From the NCBI GenBank assembly GCA_902523095.1, contig CABYYE010000003.1, positions 19,016-83,015 of the forward strand: a stretch of 64,000 nucleotides of DNA, read 5' to 3'. Positions within the stretch are counted from its first letter, which is position 1, and every line of letters begins with the position of its first letter. The notes under the pieces are model-generated. The model was not told the DNA's origin, did no database searches, and saw nothing but the letters and a program-made list of their open reading frames with translations. A program made the translations under genes and the position numbers. Source of the stretch: an uncultured Pelagibacteraceae bacterium. GTDB lineage: Bacteria > Pseudomonadota > Alphaproteobacteria > Pelagibacterales > Pelagibacteraceae. Positions 25,070-35,025 of the stretch are shown here, in pieces.

Positions 25070-26125
25070 TTAAAACGCTAAAGTTATAGCAAGTAATGTT
25101 TGGTCTTCGTCTACCGCAGTTGTCGAGTAATTATTGTTGTCGTGTGAATTTCTCGATAGCGCTAAAGTCATACCACCCATGTTATATGCAAGCTGTATAC
25201 CTGTTGATTTTTGCTCAACATCTACAGTTGAATCAACTACGTAATTAGCTTCTGATTTCTCAACTTCGTAAGAAACTGTGAAATCATCGTTAATTGCTAA
25301 AGCAGCTGACATGTTTGTCTGGTCTAAATACTCAATACCAGTATTTGCATCATCAGCAACTAGGTTTGCTCTGTAACCTTTTGAGTAACCAACTGATAAG
25401 TTGCCCATAGCATATGTTGCATAGTAAGCACCTGATTCAGCATCTTGGTCTCTCTTGTTAGCACCTTGCTTATCAAATGTATTGTAAGAAGCACCAATTT
25501 TCAAACCATCAATTGGAGCAGCGTCTACACGGTAAGCAGTCATTGATCTACCAGCATATGCTGCAGCACCTTCTCCCTGCACTCCACCAGCATTATTTCC
25601 ACTACCGTTAGCAGTGTCTAAGTCTGGAGCGTAACCAATTTTCGCTGTAATACCGAACGGCAACAAGTCTGCTGGCGTGTGGTATTGTACGTTGTTGTAC
25701 GTATCAATTGAGTAGTTATCTGTTGTACTAGATGGATCACCTGAGTCAGTTGGTCTTGAGTAAGCTGACTTAGAAGCCGCATCTTCAGCATCTAGACCAC
25801 CTTCTAAGATAAATACACCGACTGTTCCGTAAGGAGTAGTCATTTTAATTGCTGTATCATCGTTAGTAGCGGCACCACCTGTTGCTGTGTCAGCTGGGTC
25901 TAACTCCATAGAGTATGACCAAGTGTAACCAGCATCAGTTTCACCAGATGCAGTAAAGTTTAATTCGTTTGTTATACCTAAACCTTTACCTTTGTTGCCT
26001 CCAGTTAGAATGTTGTAAGTTGCTTTCGCAGTACCACTAACACCTAACTCACCAGCTTTTGCTGATACAACTAGTAAAGAAGCTGAAGTTAACATAACGA
26101 ATAACGTTTTGATTATGTTTTTCAT
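25070..26125 (-). CDS. Major outer-membrane porin
   Basis: A 351-residue beta-barrel porin-like protein. The signal peptide (about residues 1-24) ends VVSAKAG-ELGVSG. The body is rich in Gly, Thr, Ala, Asp and alternating hydrophobic strands, with very few cysteines, and ends in aromatic Phe (LLAITLAF), the usual outer-membrane insertion signal. Base composition is clearly higher in G+C than the neighbours, fitting a highly expressed gene. It resembles the general diffusion porins annotated in SAR11 genomes. It has its own divergent control region and a strong terminator. Confidence 0.85.
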   Translation of the reverse strand: MKNIIKTLFVMLTSASLLVVSAKAGELGVSGTAKATYNILTGGNKGKGLGITNELNFTASGETDAGYTWSYSMELDPADTATGGAATNDDTAIKMTTPYGTVGVFILEGGLDAEDAASKSAYSRPTDSGDPSSTTDNYSIDTYNNVQYHTPADLLPFGITAKIGYAPDLDTANGSGNNAGGVQGEGAAAYAGRSMTAYRVDAAPIDGLKIGASYNTFDKQGANKRDQDAESGAYYATYAMGNLSVGYSKGYRANLVADDANTGIEYLDQTNMSAALAINDDFTVSYEVEKSEANYVVDSTVDVEQKSTGIQLAYNMGGMTLALSRNSHDNNNYSTTAVDEDQTLLAITLAF

Positions 26126-26146
26126 ATTTTTCCTTTGTTATTATTA

Positions 26147-26160
26147 GTTAAATATTTAAC
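26147..26160. promoter_or_regulatory. Perfect 14-bp palindrome upstream of the porin
   Basis: GTTAAATATTTAAC lies about 21 nt before the porin start codon, inside its expected leader or promoter. It could be an operator for a dimeric regulator or an AT-rich chance palindrome. No known operator consensus is claimed. Confidence 0.35.
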
Positions 26161-26275
26161 TGGACCGAAAATATTCTATTTAAATCAGCATTTCTAATGG
26201 GATTTATTAAATCGACCTTATTTGTTACTAGTGTTGCATTTTTACCACTATAATTTATGCAGTGTTTTAGACCTA

Positions 26276-26297
26276 AAATAGTTGGTTTTAACTATTT
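26276..26297. repeat. Inverted repeat in the porin/DUF3576 divergent region
   Basis: AAATAGTT (26276-26283) and AACTATTT (26290-26297) form an 8-bp stem with loop GGTTTT, 28 nt before the DUF3576 start. The whole gene-free stretch 26126-26324 (199 bp) separates the divergent porin and DUF3576 genes; apart from this repeat and the palindrome at 26147 I see no RNA gene or clear -35/-10 pair in it. Confidence 0.4.
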
Positions 26298-26324
26298 ATC
26301 AATGTTATTTAATAGGTAATTTAA

Positions 26325-26852
26325 ATGATGAATCTACTAAAAATATCACTTTTTTCACTTATCTTAATTTCTCTTATTAGTTGTGGGGGATTCGAAAAAG
26401 TGGATTTAAGAAAAACTCCTGTGAACATGCAAGAAAGAGCCAAAAAAAATGTAGAGGAGGGACAAGGGACTTCTATACAAAGTATGATAAAACGTCGAGG
26501 AGGAACTAATTATGAGTTTAGTACATCTAATCCTTTGTGGAGAGCCTCTTTAGAAATTTTGGATTTCATACCAATGACTACGGTAGATTACTCTGGAGGA
26601 ATGATTATTTCAGATTGGTATACTGATAATAATAAGAATAATGAGTCTATAAAAATATCTATTAGATTTCTTTCTAATGAGGTACGTTCTGATAGCTTAA
26701 AGATTATAGTTCATAAAAAAACTTGCCAAGCAAATTTAAATTGTAGAATTTCGCTCCTTAATAATTCTAAAATTGGTCTAGAATTACAAGGCACTATAAT
26801 AAGAAAAGCCGCTTTATTCGAAAAAGAAAGTAAAAAGAAAAAGAAAAAATAA
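26325..26852 (+). CDS. DUF3576 lipoprotein
   Basis: A 175-residue predicted outer-membrane lipoprotein with lipobox LISLISCGG (Cys near residue 20). The remainder matches the alphaproteobacterial DUF3576 family: a conserved segment around LWRASLEILDFIPMTTVDYSGG and SDWYTD. The family is regularly found immediately before leuS and lptE, as here, and may concern envelope assembly; function is unknown. Two consecutive ATG codons (26325 and 26328) are possible starts. The C-terminus is a lysine run. Confidence 0.82.
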   Translation: MMNLLKISLFSLILISLISCGGFEKVDLRKTPVNMQERAKKNVEEGQGTSIQSMIKRRGGTNYEFSTSNPLWRASLEILDFIPMTTVDYSGGMIISDWYTDNNKNNESIKISIRFLSNEVRSDSLKIIVHKKTCQANLNCRISLLNNSKIGLELQGTIIRKAALFEKESKKKKKK

Positions 26853-26858
26853 ATTTTA

Positions 26859-29378
26859 ATGGAACGAGTTAATTTTCAAGAAATTGAAAAAAAGTGGCAA
26901 AATAAATTCTCATCTATAAAGCTTTATAATAAAAACGGGAAAAAGTTTTATTGTCTAGAAATGTTTCCTTATCCATCAGGTAAAATACACATGGGACATG
27001 TAAGAAATTATACAATAGGCGATGTATTGGCTCGTTATAAATTTATGAAAGGTTTTAATGTTTTGCATCCCATGGGTTGGGATGCTTTTGGATTACCAGC
27101 AGAAAATGCAGCTCGTATAAATAAACTTAATCCAAAAAAGTGGACAGAGGAAAATATTGATACTATGCGTAAACAACTTAAAATGCTTGGTCTTTCAATT
27201 GATTGGGATTTAGAGGTATCAACTTGTGATGAAAGCTATTACAGACATCAACAAGAGCTATTTATTGATTTCTACAATTTAGGACTTGTTTCCAGAAAGG
27301 AGACATACGTTAATTGGGACCCCGTTGAAAAATCAGTTCTTGCAAATGAACAAGTAATAAATGGAAAAGGATGGAGATCAAATGCAGTTGTTGAAAGGAA
27401 AAAACTTTCACAGTGGTTTTTTAATATAACTAAATTTTCAAAAGAACTATTAGATGAATTAAATAAATTGCCTGGCTGGCCAGAAAAAGTAAAATTGATG
27501 CAAAAAAACTGGATTGGAGAGTCAATTGGGTGTGAATTAAACTTTGAGATTCATGATCGGAAAGACAACTTAAAAGTTTTCACTACTAGGCCAGATACAA
27601 TTTTTGGTGCAAGTTTTATAGCTGTATCAGTTGATCATGAAATATGTAAGAGTTTTCAGAATAATTCAGATTTTAATAATTTTAAAAATGAATGTTCAAA
27701 AATTGGAACCACCGAAGAAGCCCTTGCAAACGCTGAAAAATTAGGTTTTTTTACTAATTTATATGTAAAGCATCCATTCATAAAAAATAAAAAACTGCCA
27801 ATTTATGCGGCAAACTTTGTTTTGATGGATTATGGTAATGGTGCGATATTTGGGTGCCCAGCTCATGATCAAAGAGATTTCGACTTTGCGACAAAATATA
27901 AATTACCAATAATTAGAGTTATAAAGGATGTCGCTGCTGAAGATAAATCTGAGATGAAAGAAGCTTTCACCGGTGATGGTAAAGTAATTAATTCTGAATT
28001 TCTAAATAATTTATCTATAGTTGATGCAAAAAAAACTATTATTAATAAGATTACTGAAAAAAAAATTGGTAGTAAGAAAATTTTGTTTCGATTAAAGGAT
28101 TGGGGTATATCACGACAAAGATATTGGGGTTGCCCTATTCCTATGATTTACTTAGAAGATGGATCAGTTGTTCCAGTTGAAAAAAGTGAATTACCTATCA
28201 AGCTTCCTGATGATGTAGATTTGAATTCTGCTGGAAATCCGTTAAAAAACCATCCAAATTGGAAAAAAACTATTCATAAAGCAACAGGCAAACCAGCGGT
28301 TAGAGAAACAGATACTTTAGATACATTTGTTGACTCATCGTGGTACTTTTTGAGATTTTGTTCACCTAACTGTACTAGCGCTCCTTTTGAAACCAAAAAT
28401 GTCAACTATTGGATGCCTGTCGATCAATATATTGGAGGTATAGAACATGCAATTTTGCATTTGCTATACTCAAGATTTTTTATGAGAGCAATAAACAAAA
28501 ATAATGAAGAGATCAAAACAAAAGAACCTTTTAAAAATCTATTTACTCAAGGTATGGTTTGTCATGAAACTTATATGGACTCGAAAGGAAGTTGGTTATA
28601 TCCAGAAGATGTAGAAAAAATTTCTCAATTAAAAACTGTAAAAAAAACTGACGGTTCTAATGTAAAAGTTGGTCCATCTGAATCAATGTCAAAATCAAAA
28701 AAAAATACAGTAGACCCAGAGACAATGATAAAACAATACGGGGCAGACTCTGTTAGATGGTTTATATTATCCGACAGTCCCCCAGAAAAAGATGTGCAGT
28801 GGTCAGATAGAGGCGTTGTTTCAGCTAACAAATTCCTTCAAAAAATATGGAATTTAAATTATACGGTGCTCAATAAAAACAATAATTCACAAAATGATAA
28901 ACAAAGTGAATTATTTAAGAAAAAAATTGATATTTTTATTTTTAAAATTGATAAATCTATAAATAATTTTCAATTCAATGTGGCTATAGCACAATTTTAT
29001 GAAGTCTATAAATTTTTCAATGAAACAATTAAAAAAAATATTAATAGTCAAATTGTAAAAGAATGTTTAATCAAAATTATGAAGCTAATGCTGCCTTTCA
29101 CTCCTCATTTGTCATATGAATGCCTTACAAATCTTGGTTGTAAAGATTTTAATGAATGGCCAATAATTGATAAAAAAGTTTTGGAAGAAATAAATATTAA
29201 TATGGTTGTTCAAATTAATGGGAAAACAAGAGAAGTTTTAAGTGTAAATAAAGATCTAGATGAAAGATCAATAACCTCACTAACAAAAGTGTCTGAAAAA
29301 ATAAAAAAATACTTAAGTAACAAAAAAATAAAAAAAACTATTTTTGTTAAAAATAAGATAATCAATTATATTATTTAA
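26859..29378 (+). CDS. leuS: Leucyl-tRNA synthetase
   Basis: Class I synthetase for tRNA-Leu. The HIGH motif region is [15 protein letters not shown] (about residues 38-52), the CP1 editing domain spans ~220-420 ([13 protein letters not shown]), and the KMSKS loop is SMSKSKKN near residue 608. Length 839 is typical. It is the second gene of the DUF3576-leuS-lptE-holA operon, with a 6-nt gap on each side. Confidence 0.98.
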   Translation: MERVNFQEIEKKWQNKFSSIKLYNKNGKKFYCLEMFPYPSGKIHMGHVRNYTIGDVLARYKFMKGFNVLHPMGWDAFGLPAENAARINKLNPKKWTEENIDTMRKQLKMLGLSIDWDLEVSTCDESYYRHQQELFIDFYNLGLVSRKETYVNWDPVEKSVLANEQVINGKGWRSNAVVERKKLSQWFFNITKFSKELLDELNKLPGWPEKVKLMQKNWIGESIGCELNFEIHDRKDNLKVFTTRPDTIFGASFIAVSVDHEICKSFQNNSDFNNFKNECSKIGTTEEALANAEKLGFFTNLYVKHPFIKNKKLPIYAANFVLMDYGNGAIFGCPAHDQRDFDFATKYKLPIIRVIKDVAAEDKSEMKEAFTGDGKVINSEFLNNLSIVDAKKTIINKITEKKIGSKKILFRLKDWGISRQRYWGCPIPMIYLEDGSVVPVEKSELPIKLPDDVDLNSAGNPLKNHPNWKKTIHKATGKPAVRETDTLDTFVDSSWYFLRFCSPNCTSAPFETKNVNYWMPVDQYIGGIEHAILHLLYSRFFMRAINKNNEEIKTKEPFKNLFTQGMVCHETYMDSKGSWLYPEDVEKISQLKTVKKTDGSNVKVGPSESMSKSKKNTVDPETMIKQYGADSVRWFILSDSPPEKDVQWSDRGVVSANKFLQKIWNLNYTVLNKNNNSQNDKQSELFKKKIDIFIFKIDKSINNFQFNVAIAQFYEVYKFFNETIKKNINSQIVKECLIKIMKLMLPFTPHLSYECLTNLGCKDFNEWPIIDKKVLEEININMVVQINGKTREVLSVNKDLDERSITSLTKVSEKIKKYLSNKKIKKTIFVKNKIINYII

Positions 29379-29383
29379 AAATA

Positions 29384-29863
29384 ATGAAAAAAAATTTTTT
29401 TAAATATTCATTTCTTGTTATACTTCTTTTCCATACTGGTTGTGGTTTTGAGGTAATTAATCAAAAAAAAATTTTTAATTTTTCAATTAAGCAAATCAAT
29501 ACTGAGGGAAATAAAAGAATAAGTCAAAAAATTAAGTATAACTTATTATCGCTTTCAAAAAAAGAAGCTCCAAATAATTTAATTATAAGCATTAAAACAA
29601 AAAAAGGTAAAGCTGTAAAAGAAAAAAATATTCAAAACGAAATAACAAAATATCAGGTAAGCTTGGAAGTAGAAATTACTTTAGATTACTATGGAAAAAA
29701 GATTTTTTCTGAGAAAGAAAGTTATAATGTCAATGGTGATTTCTCAGTCGCAAGTATTCACTCGACTACTTTAAACAATGAAAAGAAATTAATTGATAAC
29801 TTAGTTGAGAACGTGTCAAAGCAAATTATAAATAAGATTTCACTTAGATTAGATGATATTTAA
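29384..29863 (+). CDS. lptE: LPS-assembly lipoprotein LptE
   Basis: Lipoprotein plug of the LptD translocon, which inserts lipopolysaccharide into the outer membrane. The signal peptide ends LLFHTGCGFEV with the lipobox Cys near residue 20. The mature part is a short alpha/beta domain of ~140 residues (KYQVSLEVEITLDYYGKKI). Assignment relies on the leuS-lptE-holA order shared by most Proteobacteria plus the lipobox. The end overlaps holA by 11 nt. Confidence 0.85.
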   Translation: MKKNFFKYSFLVILLFHTGCGFEVINQKKIFNFSIKQINTEGNKRISQKIKYNLLSLSKKEAPNNLIISIKTKKGKAVKEKNIQNEITKYQVSLEVEITLDYYGKKIFSEKESYNVNGDFSVASIHSTTLNNEKKLIDNLVENVSKQIINKISLRLDDI

Positions 29864-30866
29864 AAATTATATACTCGAACAAAATCCAAGTACGATTGTA
29901 AAATATAAGATGTTTCTTTTTTACGGTGAAAATTTGGGATTGCAAAGAGATTTTAAAGAAAATATTAAAAATCTTAACAAAGATACAGAGATAATAAGAT
30001 TATATCAGGATGAGATTTTAAAAGACGCAAATATTCTAAGAACAGAAGTCTTTAATAAGTCATTATTTGAGGAAAAAAAAATTATTATTATTGAACAAGC
30101 GACCGATAAATTGCTTGATATTATTGAGGAAATTGAAGAAGAAATACAAGATGAAAAAATATTAGTTTTTTCAGAAAAACTAGAAAAAAGATCGAAACTT
30201 CGAAATTTTTTTGAAAAAAATAAAGGTTGTGGTGTAACGGCTTGCTACAACGATAACGAAATTACAATTAGAAGAATAATAACAAATAGGCTTAATAAGT
30301 TTGATGGATTAACTACTCAAATTATAAATTTATTAATACAAAATACTAACCTTGACCGAAATAAAGTAATTAATGAAATTGAGAAAATTGAAAGCTGCTT
30401 CCTAAGTGAAAAATTGGAAATACAGAAAATTGAGGAATTGCTTAACATTAAAACTAATGAAGATTTTAGTAATTTAAGAGATGAGGTGCTTAATGGAAAC
30501 AAATCTAATACTAACAGATTACTAGCTGACACAGATTTGATTCCTGAAAATAATATATATTATATAAATATAATTAATCAAAGGCTTAATAAATTAAAAG
30601 AAATTAATGAGTTAAAAAAAAATAACACAAATGTAGAGACACTTATATCGAATTTAAAACCACCAATTTTTTGGAAAGATAAACCTATAATCATTAATCA
30701 ATTAAGAAAGTGGGGGAAAAATAAAATTAGAGAAGCTTTACAAAAAACTTATAAAATCGAAATTCAAATCAAATCTGACCCTTCTGTAAGAAAAGATCTT
30801 TTAATAAAAAATTTACTTGTTGATTTGTGTTGCTCTGCTAATTCCGTTTTAACAAATTTGAAATAA
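29853..30866 (+). CDS. holA: DNA polymerase III subunit delta
   Basis: Clamp-loader delta subunit that opens the sliding clamp. The AAA+-like N-terminal part shows FLFYGENLGLQRDF, then IIIEQATDK and KILVFSEKLEKRSKLRNFFE; the helical C-terminal collar follows. A start at the internal Met of KMFLFYG is possible, which would remove 18 residues. Length 337. The 3' end overlaps convergent parB by 29 nt. Confidence 0.9.
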   Translation: MIFKNYILEQNPSTIVKYKMFLFYGENLGLQRDFKENIKNLNKDTEIIRLYQDEILKDANILRTEVFNKSLFEEKKIIIIEQATDKLLDIIEEIEEEIQDEKILVFSEKLEKRSKLRNFFEKNKGCGVTACYNDNEITIRRIITNRLNKFDGLTTQIINLLIQNTNLDRNKVINEIEKIESCFLSEKLEIQKIEELLNIKTNEDFSNLRDEVLNGNKSNTNRLLADTDLIPENNIYYINIINQRLNKLKEINELKKNNTNVETLISNLKPPIFWKDKPIIINQLRKWGKNKIREALQKTYKIEIQIKSDPSVRKDLLIKNLLVDLCCSANSVLTNLK

Positions 30867-31704
30867 ATTCAAATTGTTCTAAATCTTTATACATAATAGT
30901 TATTTTTCCAGAATTATTCTTTTTATTAATTATTGTAACATTTAGACCCAAATTAGATTGTATAATATTCTGTTGTTCAATAATATTTGCATCTAGTCTA
31001 ATTTGTCCAGATTTTTGAGGGCTCTTTTTTTGTCTAACTAATACTTCAACACTTCTAGCACTTAAATTTTTAGCAACAACTTCTTCAGCTATATTAGTAG
31101 CACTAGGTAAACCTATTAGTGGTCTTGCTTGACCAGCTGTTAAATTTCCTTCTTCGATCATAGCTATGACATCCTTTGGTAATGTTAATAAACGAAGAGT
31201 GTTGCTAATATGACTTCTGCTCTTAGACATAAATTTTGCGATTTTCTCATGATCGTAACCGAATTCATCTTGTAGCCTCGAGTAACCCTTTGCTTCTTCT
31301 ATTACATTTAAATCATCACGCTGTATATTTTCTACAATAGCTACTTCTAATGACTCATTGTCATCCAGATCTAAAACTATAATAGGAACTTGGTGTAATC
31401 CGGCTCTTTGAGCGGCGAGCCATCTTCGTTCACCAGCAACAATTTCAAATCTACCTGGATCTACTTTATCTTCCCTGACCGCTATCGGCTGTATGACACC
31501 GTTTTTTTTAATAGAATTTGAAAGTTCGGTCAGTTTATTCTCATCAAAATGTGCTCTAGGTTGATACTTGTTAGGACTTAAATCGCCAATATTTGCTTTA
31601 AGTGAATTAGATTTTTTTGTCTCATTTTTTAAGGTTTTTTCCTTAGTATCACCAAATAATGCATTTAAACCTCTACCTAACCCTTTTTTTTTTATTTTGC
31701 TCAC
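30838..31704 (-). CDS. parB: Chromosome partition protein ParB
   Basis: Centromere-binding CTP-dependent clamp that loads on parS sites. The N-terminal ParA-interacting segment KKGLGRGLNALFGD, the nucleotide motif GERRWLAAQRAG and the helix-turn-helix (AKFMSKSRSHISNTLRLL) are present. Length 288. It overlaps parA by 4 nt. Two parS-like sites lie about 1 kb away, inside rsmG. Confidence 0.96.
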   Translation of the reverse strand: MSKIKKKGLGRGLNALFGDTKEKTLKNETKKSNSLKANIGDLSPNKYQPRAHFDENKLTELSNSIKKNGVIQPIAVREDKVDPGRFEIVAGERRWLAAQRAGLHQVPIIVLDLDDNESLEVAIVENIQRDDLNVIEEAKGYSRLQDEFGYDHEKIAKFMSKSRSHISNTLRLLTLPKDVIAMIEEGNLTAGQARPLIGLPSATNIAEEVVAKNLSARSVEVLVRQKKSPQKSGQIRLDANIIEQQNIIQSNLGLNVTIINKKNNSGKITIMYKDLEQFEFISNLLKRN

Positions 31705-32501
31705 GCTGCACTTTCTACATTACTGCTTGATTTTGAAATTATTTCCTCAGCTAACTTAAAGTAAGATTTGCTACCTAAACAGGATTTATCATAGATAACA
31801 CAAGGCAAACCATGCGACGGTGCCTCAGATAATCTTACATTTCTTGGTATTACTGTCTTATATACTTTTTCCTTAAAATAATCTCTAGCCTCTTTATCTA
31901 CTTGGGATGACAATTTATTTCTTTTATCAAACATAGTTAGTAATATCCCCTTAACTTTAAGTTTTGGATTTAAGTTTATTTTAATTCGGTCAATCGTTTT
32001 AACTAACTGCGTTATACCCTCTAACGCGAAAAATTCAGTTTGTAACGGCACTAGTAATTCATTAGATGCTACTAATGCCATTATAGTAAGTAAGCTTAAT
32101 GATGGTGGGCAGTCTATGAAAATATTATCATATTTTGATAAAAGGGTATTTTCGCTTTCGAGTATTTCTTTTAATACGAAAGCTCTATTCGAGTCGTTTG
32201 CAGTTTCAACTTCCAAACCAGAAAGATTTACATTTGAACCTATTATATCTAATTTATTAACTTCAGTTTTTTTAATCGCCTCACTAATTGTTATTTTTTT
32301 AATTAACAAATTATAAATATTTTTATTTTCATCATTGTTTGAACCGCCAAGACCTGTCGTTGCATTTCCCTGAGGATCTAAATCTATAATCAAGTTATTT
32401 TGACCCAAAATGGACAATGAGGAAGCTAAATTTATAACTGTTGTAGTTTTACCAACTCCTCCCTTTTGGTTAATAACTGCTATTATATTTTTTTTTTTCA
32501 T
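31701..32501 (-). CDS. parA: Chromosome partition ATPase ParA
   Basis: Walker-type cytoskeletal ATPase that moves the ParB-parS complex. The deviant Walker A is NQKGGVGKTTTVINLA (residues ~11-26), followed by LIIDLDPQGNATTG and IDCPPSLSLLT. Length 266. It overlaps rsmG and parB by 4 nt each, forming the mnmG-rsmG-parA-parB operon. Confidence 0.97.
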   Translation of the reverse strand: MKKKNIIAVINQKGGVGKTTTVINLASSLSILGQNNLIIDLDPQGNATTGLGGSNNDENKNIYNLLIKKITISEAIKKTEVNKLDIIGSNVNLSGLEVETANDSNRAFVLKEILESENTLLSKYDNIFIDCPPSLSLLTIMALVASNELLVPLQTEFFALEGITQLVKTIDRIKINLNPKLKVKGILLTMFDKRNKLSSQVDKEARDYFKEKVYKTVIPRNVRLSEAPSHGLPCVIYDKSCLGSKSYFKLAEEIISKSSSNVESAA

Positions 32502-33115
32502 TTTTTTACTTCGATTATTAAAATTTTTGATTTTTTGTCCGTCATACTACTCTCTAATTTATATCTGTAATTTGAATTTAAAGATACTCTATTAATCTCC
32601 TTTTCTGCATTTTTACCCTTTAATATGATAAATTTATGATCTTTTTTTATCATTTCACGTGAAATTTTAATTAATTCTTCAATTTTCTTAAATGCTCTAC
32701 ACACAATTAACTCATTAAAGTTATCTTCCTCATAAACATTGTTAAATATATCAAAATTAATATTTAACTTTTCTCTGACTTTTTCTAAAAATCTTCTTTT
32801 TATTGGAGATTTTTCATATAATTTCACGTGAAACTTGTAATTCTCACCAAATATAGACAATATTACGCCAGGCAAACCTGCTCCAGAGCCTAAATCAGAG
32901 ATATTCTTATCTTTATCAATATCAATAAATTTAATTATTTGGGCACAATCCAGAATGTGGCGACTCCAAATGTCTAATTCTGTACTTTTTCCTATATAAT
33001 TGTGGTCTTTATTAGCGTCTAAAAGCATAGAAACATAAGTCTTGAGCTTTTTTATGGAAGATTCACTAAATGATAAATCGTTTTGAAGAGTATTAATTAA
33101 TTTTATCTCCTGCAT
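32498..33115 (-). CDS. rsmG: 16S rRNA 7-methylguanosine methyltransferase RsmG
   Basis: SAM-dependent methyltransferase that modifies G527 of 16S rRNA. The SAM-binding DLGSGAGLPGVIL motif lies near residue 70, and the N-terminal YIGKSTELDIWSRHILDCAQ is typical. Length 205. The coding sequence contains two parS-like palindromes (32651-32666 and 32820-32835). It overlaps mnmG by 1 nt. Confidence 0.95.
   Translation of the reverse strand: MQEIKLINTLQNDLSFSESSIKKLKTYVSMLLDANKDHNYIGKSTELDIWSRHILDCAQIIKFIDIDKDKNISDLGSGAGLPGVILSIFGENYKFHVKLYEKSPIKRRFLEKVREKLNINFDIFNNVYEEDNFNELIVCRAFKKIEELIKISREMIKKDHKFIILKGKNAEKEINRVSLNSNYRYKLESSMTDKKSKILIIEVKK
32651..32666. other. parS-like centromere site 1 (inside rsmG)
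   Basis: The core TTTCACGTGAAA at 32653-32664 is the invariant centre of the bacterial parS consensus TGTTTCACGTGAAACA; the perfect palindrome extends to 14 bp (ATTTCACGTGAAAT) but the outermost consensus pairs differ. It lies in the coding part of rsmG, next to parA and parB. Confidence 0.8.
32820..32835. other. parS-like centromere site 2 (inside rsmG)
   Basis: AATTTCACGTGAAACT matches the parS consensus at 13 of 16 positions and includes the full TTTCACGTGAAA core (32822-32833) plus the following C. It is 169 bp from site 1. I saw no further CACGTG-centred copy in the window. Confidence 0.82.
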
Positions 33116-34983
33116 TAAGCAGTAACTCTATAGCCTAGTTTTTTTATGTGTGAAAGTAGAATAATAATAGCAGCAGGTGTAATACCATCAATTCTTGAGG
33201 CCTGGCCTAAAGTTTTAGGTCTAATTTTTTTAAGTTTGCTTTTAATCTCGTTAGACAAACCACTTAATAATTCATAATTTATGTCTATTGGTATTAAGAC
33301 TGATTCGTCTTTTTTAAAAGAAATAATATCTTTAGATTGTCTTTCGAGATAACCAGAATAATGAGCATCAATTTCAACCTGCTTATCTAATGCAGGTCCA
33401 AAGTCAGGTACTCTATTAAATATTTGCCTTATTTTTGCCATATTCAAATTTCTTTGACCTATGATTTCAAAGACAGATCTTTTGACGCCATCCATGGCTA
33501 TTTTAATATCATGTTTTTGTGCTTGGTTAGGAGTTAAAGTATTTTGTTTTAAAGAATTAATAAGACTTACAATTTTGGTTTTTTTTTCTAAAAATAATTT
33601 TTTTCTATTTAACTCAATTAGATTTAAGTTTATTCCAAGTTGAGTTAAACGCTGATCAGCATTGTCTGCCCTAAGAGTTAGTCTGTACTCTGCTCTTGAG
33701 GTAAACATTCTATATGGTTCTGAAACACCTTTTGTAATCAGATCATCAATCATAACACCAATATAGGAAGTTGAACGATCTAGTATAAAATCACTTTTTT
33801 TTTGTACTTTTAACGCAGCATTAATACCTGCCATTAATCCTTGAGCAGCAGCTTCTTCATATCCTGTAGTACCGTTGATTTGACCTGCTAAAAAAAGTGA
33901 ATTAATTTTTTTTGTCTCTAATGTTGCTTTCAGCTCTCTAGGATCAACATAATCATACTCTATTGCATAACCTGCTCTTTTCATTTTAACTTGCTCTAAA
34001 CCTTTGATTTTAGCCAATATTTTAAGCTGTATCTCCTCTGGTAATGATGTAGATATACCATTTGGGTAAATAGTGCTGTCCTTTAATCCTTCGGGCTCAA
34101 GAAAAATCTGATGCCTTTCTTTCTCTTTAAACTTAACAATCTTATCTTCTATTGAGGGGCAATAACGTGGCCCTACACCCTTTATACTTCCTGAATACAT
34201 CGCACTACGAGAAATATTTTCACTAATAATTTTATGTACTTCACTATTAGTATATGTCATTCCACATTTAATTTGCTTATTACTAGTTTTTTTAGTTTTA
34301 AAGGAAAAGTAATAATGATCATTGTCTGCAGGCTGCATCTCCAATTCATCATAGTTAATTGAATCACCATCTAATCTTGGAGGGGTTCCAGTCTTTAATC
34401 TTCCAATCTGCATTTCAAACTTTGCTAGTTGTTCGCTCAATCCCGTAGATGGTTTTTCATCGTACCGCCCCGCTGGAATTTTCTTTTCACCTATGTGAAT
34501 TAGGCCATTTAAAAAAGTGCCAGTAGTTAAAATAACTTCTTTGGTTTTTATTTCTCTACCACTATTACACACAAAACCTATTATCTTATCTTTATCAAAC
34601 AAAAATCTTATAATAGGATCAGCTATTACTTCTAAATTTTTATAATTTAGCAAAATTTTTTGCATGTGTTCTTTGTATAGAGCTCTATCTGACTGAGTTC
34701 TTGGCCCTTGAACAGCTGGACCACGACTTCTATTTAATAACCTAAACTGAATACCAGATTTATCAGCAACAACGCCCATCACTCCATCTAAGGCGTCAAT
34801 TTCTCTTACAAGATGACCTTTACCCAACCCTCCAATAGCTGGATTACATGACATTTCTCCAATGGTCTCAATTTTATGTGTAAAAAGTGCAGTATTTACG
34901 CCCATTCTAGCGGAAGCAGCGGCAGCTTCACATCCAGCGTGACCACCTCCTACAACTACTACATCATAGCTCTCTTTTGTCAT
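33115..34983 (-). CDS. mnmG: tRNA uridine-5-carboxymethylaminomethyl synthase, MnmG subunit
   Basis: FAD enzyme that with MnmE makes cmnm5U34 in tRNAs. The FAD-binding [17 protein letters not shown] lies at residues ~12-28; [17 protein letters not shown] and [20 protein letters not shown] are family signatures. Length 622. It precedes rsmG and follows mnmE after 42 nt on the same strand, the classic mnmE-mnmG-rsmG-parA-parB order. Confidence 0.97.
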   Translation of the reverse strand: MTKESYDVVVVGGGHAGCEAAAASARMGVNTALFTHKIETIGEMSCNPAIGGLGKGHLVREIDALDGVMGVVADKSGIQFRLLNRSRGPAVQGPRTQSDRALYKEHMQKILLNYKNLEVIADPIIRFLFDKDKIIGFVCNSGREIKTKEVILTTGTFLNGLIHIGEKKIPAGRYDEKPSTGLSEQLAKFEMQIGRLKTGTPPRLDGDSINYDELEMQPADNDHYYFSFKTKKTSNKQIKCGMTYTNSEVHKIISENISRSAMYSGSIKGVGPRYCPSIEDKIVKFKEKERHQIFLEPEGLKDSTIYPNGISTSLPEEIQLKILAKIKGLEQVKMKRAGYAIEYDYVDPRELKATLETKKINSLFLAGQINGTTGYEEAAAQGLMAGINAALKVQKKSDFILDRSTSYIGVMIDDLITKGVSEPYRMFTSRAEYRLTLRADNADQRLTQLGINLNLIELNRKKLFLEKKTKIVSLINSLKQNTLTPNQAQKHDIKIAMDGVKRSVFEIIGQRNLNMAKIRQIFNRVPDFGPALDKQVEIDAHYSGYLERQSKDIISFKKDESVLIPIDINYELLSGLSNEIKSKLKKIRPKTLGQASRIDGITPAAIIILLSHIKKLGYRVTA

Positions 34984-35025
34984 AAACTGAATGTAACGGT
35001 CTAAATTGAGATTACAAGTGCTATT

